Origin: Candidatus Paenalcaligenes intestinipullorum
Lineage (GTDB): Bacteria; Pseudomonadota; Gammaproteobacteria; Burkholderiales; Burkholderiaceae_B
NCBI GenBank assembly: GCA_019120675.1
Contig: DWUQ01000084.1
Span: forward strand, 1 to 7,837
Direction: 5' to 3'
DNA length: 7,837 bases
The notes beneath the pieces are model-generated. The model was given only the letters and a program-made list of their open reading frames with translations, did no database searches and was not told the origin of the DNA. Of the stretch, positions 5,511-7,837 are shown piece after piece (the first letter of the stretch is position 1; each line of letters starts with the position of its first letter). The translations under genes and the position numbers were made by a program.

Positions 5511-7616
5511 ATGGCCCGCAAAACCCCTATCGAGCGCTATCGTAATATCGGTATCTCTGCACACATTGATGCTGGTAAAACCACTACGAGCGAACGCATC
5601 CTGTTCTACACTGGTGTAAGCCACAAGCTAGGCGAGACCCACGAAGGTTCCGCTACCATGGACTGGATGGAGCAAGAGCAAGAGCGTGGGATTACGATTA
5701 CTTCCGCCGCAACCACCGCTTTCTGGCGTGGTATGGCAGGTGATTACCCCGAGCACCGCATCAACGTGATTGACACCCCCGGACACGTGGACTTTACCAT
5801 CGAGGTAGAGCGTTCCATGCGTGTGCTGGATGGCGCGGTCATGGTGTACTGCGCGGTGGGCGGCGTACAGCCTCAGTCCGAAACCGTATGGCGTCAAGCC
5901 AACAAATACGGTGTGCCCCGTTTGTTGTTCATCAACAAAATGGACCGTACTGGCGCTAACTTCTTCAAAGTCTACGAACAGCTCAAGCTACGCCTCAAAG
6001 CGAACCCTGTACCCGTCGTTTTACCGATTGGTGCCGAGGACGAGTTCAAAGGCGTGATCGACCTGACCAAGATGAAAGGTATCATCTGGGAAGAAGAAAA
6101 CTACGGTATCAAATTCGATTACATCGATATTCCTGCCGAGTTGGCTGACGAAGCCGCTAAATGGCGTGAAAACCTGGTTGAGTCCGCGGCTGAAGCCAAC
6201 GAAGAGCTGATGAACAAATACCTCGAAGAAGGTGATTTGTCGGAAGCTGATCTCAACAAAGGGATCCGCTTGCGCACCATTGCTGGCGAAATCCAGCCCA
6301 TGCTGTGCGGTACTGCCTTCAAAAACAAAGGTGTACAGCGCATGCTCGACGCGGTGATCGACTACCTACCTTCCCCAGTAGATATTCCTCCTGTGGCCGG
6401 TGAAGACGACAATGGCAACCCCATTACTCGTCCTGCTGACGACAAAGCCCCCATGTCGGCTTTGGCGTTCAAGCTCATGACCGACAACTTCGTAGGTCAG
6501 CTGACTTTCGTACGTGTGTACTCCGGTATCCTCAGCTCTGGCGATACCGTTTACAACCCCGTCAAAGGCAAGCGCGAGCGTATTGGTCGTATCTTGCAGA
6601 TGCACGCCAACAACCGTACTGAGCTCAAAGAGCTGGTCGCTGGCGACATCGCTGCTGTAGTGGGCCTCAAAGAAGTCACTACTGGTGAGACCTTGTGCGA
6701 TATGCAAAATCACATTTTGCTTGAGCGCATGGAGTTCCCCGAGCCGGTTATTTCTCAGGCTGTTGAGCCCAAAACCAAATCCGACCAAGAAAAAATGGGT
6801 GTGGCCCTTTCCCGTCTGGCTCAGGAAGATCCATCTTTCCGTGTTACCAGCGACGAAGAGTCTGGCCAAACCATTATTTCTGGTATGGGTGAGCTGCACT
6901 TAGAAGTCTTAGTCGATCGTATGCGCCGTGAGTTCGGCGTTGAAGCCAACGTTGGTAAGCCACAAGTGGCCTACCGCGAAACCATCCGCGGCGTATGTAA
7001 CGAAGTCGAAGGTAAATTCGTTCGTCAGTCCGGTGGTCGTGGTCAATACGGTCACGTGGTCCTCAAGCTCGAGCCACTCGAACAAGGCGGTGGCTACGAG
7101 TTCGTTGACGAAATTAAAGGTGGTGTGGTTCCACGTGAATACATACCTGCCGTTGACAAAGGTATCCAAGAGACCCTGCACGCAGGTGTGATCGCGGGTT
7201 ACCCTGTTGTTGACGTAAAAGCAACACTCTTCTTTGGTTCCTACCACGATGTTGACTCCAACGAGAACGCGTTCCGTTTGGCAGCATCTATGGCTTTCAA
7301 AGAAGGGATGCGCCGTGCGCAGCCTGTGTTGCTCGAACCCACCATGGCTGTAGACGTAGAAACCCCAGAAGAGTACGCCGGTACAGTTATGGGTGACTTG
7401 TCTTCCCGTCGTGGTATGGTTCAGGGCATGGATGATCTGCCAGGTGGTGGTAAAATCATTAAAGCCGAAGTACCTTTGGCTGAAATGTTTGGTTATTCCA
7501 CTAGCTTGCGTTCCCAAACCCAGGGTCGTGCTACGTACAGCATGGAGTTCAAGCAGTACGCAGAAGCGCCTAAGCATGTCGCCGACGAGGTTGTCAGCGA
7601 GCGCGGCGCAAAATAA
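5511..7616 (+). CDS. fusA: Translation elongation factor G
   Basis: 701-residue EF-G, the cytoplasmic GTPase that drives ribosomal translocation and, with RRF, ribosome recycling. The GTP-binding motifs are intact: G1 AHIDAGKT (17-24), switch I RGITI (59-63), G3 DTPGH (88-92), G4 NKMD (142-145) and G5 region GTAF (267-270). Domain II spans about 315-400, domain III about 405-485, and domain IV about 486-605 with the tip loop SYHDVDSNENAF (577-588) that enters the decoding site. Domain V ends near 690. Length is close to the E. coli protein (704). AAGGA (5496-5500) lies 10 bases before the ATG. The protein is full length with no frameshift and groups with the canonical str-operon EF-G rather than a paralogue. 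Confidence 0.98.
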   Translation: MARKTPIERYRNIGISAHIDAGKTTTSERILFYTGVSHKLGETHEGSATMDWMEQEQERGITITSAATTAFWRGMAGDYPEHRINVIDTPGHVDFTIEVERSMRVLDGAVMVYCAVGGVQPQSETVWRQANKYGVPRLLFINKMDRTGANFFKVYEQLKLRLKANPVPVVLPIGAEDEFKGVIDLTKMKGIIWEEENYGIKFDYIDIPAELADEAAKWRENLVESAAEANEELMNKYLEEGDLSEADLNKGIRLRTIAGEIQPMLCGTAFKNKGVQRMLDAVIDYLPSPVDIPPVAGEDDNGNPITRPADDKAPMSALAFKLMTDNFVGQLTFVRVYSGILSSGDTVYNPVKGKRERIGRILQMHANNRTELKELVAGDIAAVVGLKEVTTGETLCDMQNHILLERMEFPEPVISQAVEPKTKSDQEKMGVALSRLAQEDPSFRVTSDEESGQTIISGMGELHLEVLVDRMRREFGVEANVGKPQVAYRETIRGVCNEVEGKFVRQSGGRGQYGHVVLKLEPLEQGGGYEFVDEIKGGVVPREYIPAVDKGIQETLHAGVIAGYPVVDVKATLFFGSYHDVDSNENAFRLAASMAFKEGMRRAQPVLLEPTMAVDVETPEEYAGTVMGDLSSRRGMVQGMDDLPGGGKIIKAEVPLAEMFGYSTSLRSQTQGRATYSMEFKQYAEAPKHVADEVVSERGAK

Positions 7617-7628
7617 ACTACTATTACG

Positions 7629-7655
7629 CGCTAGCCTGCACTCTAGCGGGCTAGC
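7629..7655 (+). promoter_or_regulatory. Competing hairpins between fusA and tuf
   Basis: CGCTAG (7629-7634) can pair with CTAGCG (7643-7648), or the overlapping GCTAGCC (7630-7636) can pair with GGCTAGC (7649-7655). The two pairings exclude each other. The larger hairpin is followed by TAAAATTTGTTTT (7656-7668), a loose T-rich tract, so partial termination or RNA processing before tuf is possible. The first T run is broken and preceded by A residues, so this is not a standard intrinsic terminator. Confidence 0.4.
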
Positions 7656-7662
7656 TAAAATT

Positions 7663-7678
7663 TGTTTTCTAGAAAACA
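7663..7678. promoter_or_regulatory. Perfect 16-bp palindrome upstream of tuf
   Basis: TGTTTTCT is followed directly by AGAAAACA, its exact reverse complement, ending 16 bases before the tuf ATG. As DNA it could be an operator for a dimeric protein; as RNA it could form a 6-bp hairpin with a CTAG loop just before the ribosome binding site. No protein can be assigned. Confidence 0.5.
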
Positions 7679-7694
7679 CAAGTTGAGATAAATC

Positions 7695-7837
7695 ATGGCA
7701 AAAGGTAAGTTTGAACGGACCAAACCGCACGTCAACGTCGGTACCATCGGTCACGTTGACCACGGTAAAACCACATTGACCGCTGCGATCTGCACGGTTT
7801 TGGCTAAAGAGTACGGCGGCGAAGCACGCGATTACGC
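7695..7837 (+). CDS. tuf: Elongation factor Tu, N-terminal fragment cut by the window edge
   Basis: The first 47 codons of EF-Tu, the GTPase that delivers aminoacyl-tRNA to the ribosome; the gene continues past the right edge. MAKGKFERTKPHVNVGTIG and the P-loop GHVDHGKT (19-26) identify it firmly. The ribosome binding site is modest (GAGA at 7685-7688, spacer 6). Residues 32-47, ICTVLAKEYGGEARDY, are less typical than the usual ITTVL form, with a Cys at 33. It follows fusA by 78 bases, the standard str-operon order. Confidence 0.97.
   Translation, partial: MAKGKFERTKPHVNVGTIGHVDHGKTTLTAAICTVLAKEYGGEARDY

Noticed and set aside
6909..7763. Long minus-strand open frame of 284 codons opposite fusA and the tuf start
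   Set aside because: It lies antisense to the strongly conserved EF-G gene, shows no domain I recognise, and results from codon bias of the real gene.

Overview
The window looks like a betaproteobacterial chromosome, most likely Burkholderiales near the Alcaligenaceae/Bordetella group. The S12 protein has the betaproteobacterial ending (GALDLQGVKDRKQ, then a C-terminal AKRPK) and the N-terminal MPTISQL/KSPALENCPQ signature that I recall from Bordetella-type S12. This placement is from memory of the families; no search was run. The only mobile-element or horizontal-transfer sign considered was the unexplained left edge.

Layout. Positions 1-310 hold no gene I can support; there is a weak terminator-like hairpin and a possible decayed reading frame on the minus strand. 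Positions 311-4114 form a three-gene minus-strand operon, transcribed right to left: an OmpR-type response regulator (4114-3401), an exported LysM-FecR protein (3380-2292) and a CHASE2 membrane sensor histidine kinase (2287-311). Gaps are 20 and 4 bases. Positions 4115-4506 are a divergent control region with back-to-back candidate promoters sharing the -35 area, a 13-bp palindrome, a direct repeat over the regulator's start region and a strongly structured leader for the ribosomal operon. Positions 4507-7837 are the plus-strand str operon: rpsL (S12), rpsG (S7), fusA (EF-G) and the start of tuf (EF-Tu), which runs off the right edge.

How it works together. The minus-strand genes look like a self-contained signalling unit. 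A secreted LysM protein with a FecR fold would sit at the peptidoglycan, a CHASE2 kinase would sense in the periplasm, and a DNA-binding regulator would respond. No sigma factor or TonB receptor is present, so this is not a classical Fec system. The plus-strand genes are the conserved translation operon. Its non-coding parts (about 200-nt rpsL leader, 143-nt rpsL-rpsG spacer, 78-nt fusA-tuf spacer) each contain inverted repeats consistent with RNA-level control.

The most interesting items are the kinase/FecR-LysM/regulator operon, the nested hairpin in the rpsL leader, the alternative hairpins before rpsG, and the competing hairpins plus a perfect 16-bp palindrome before tuf.
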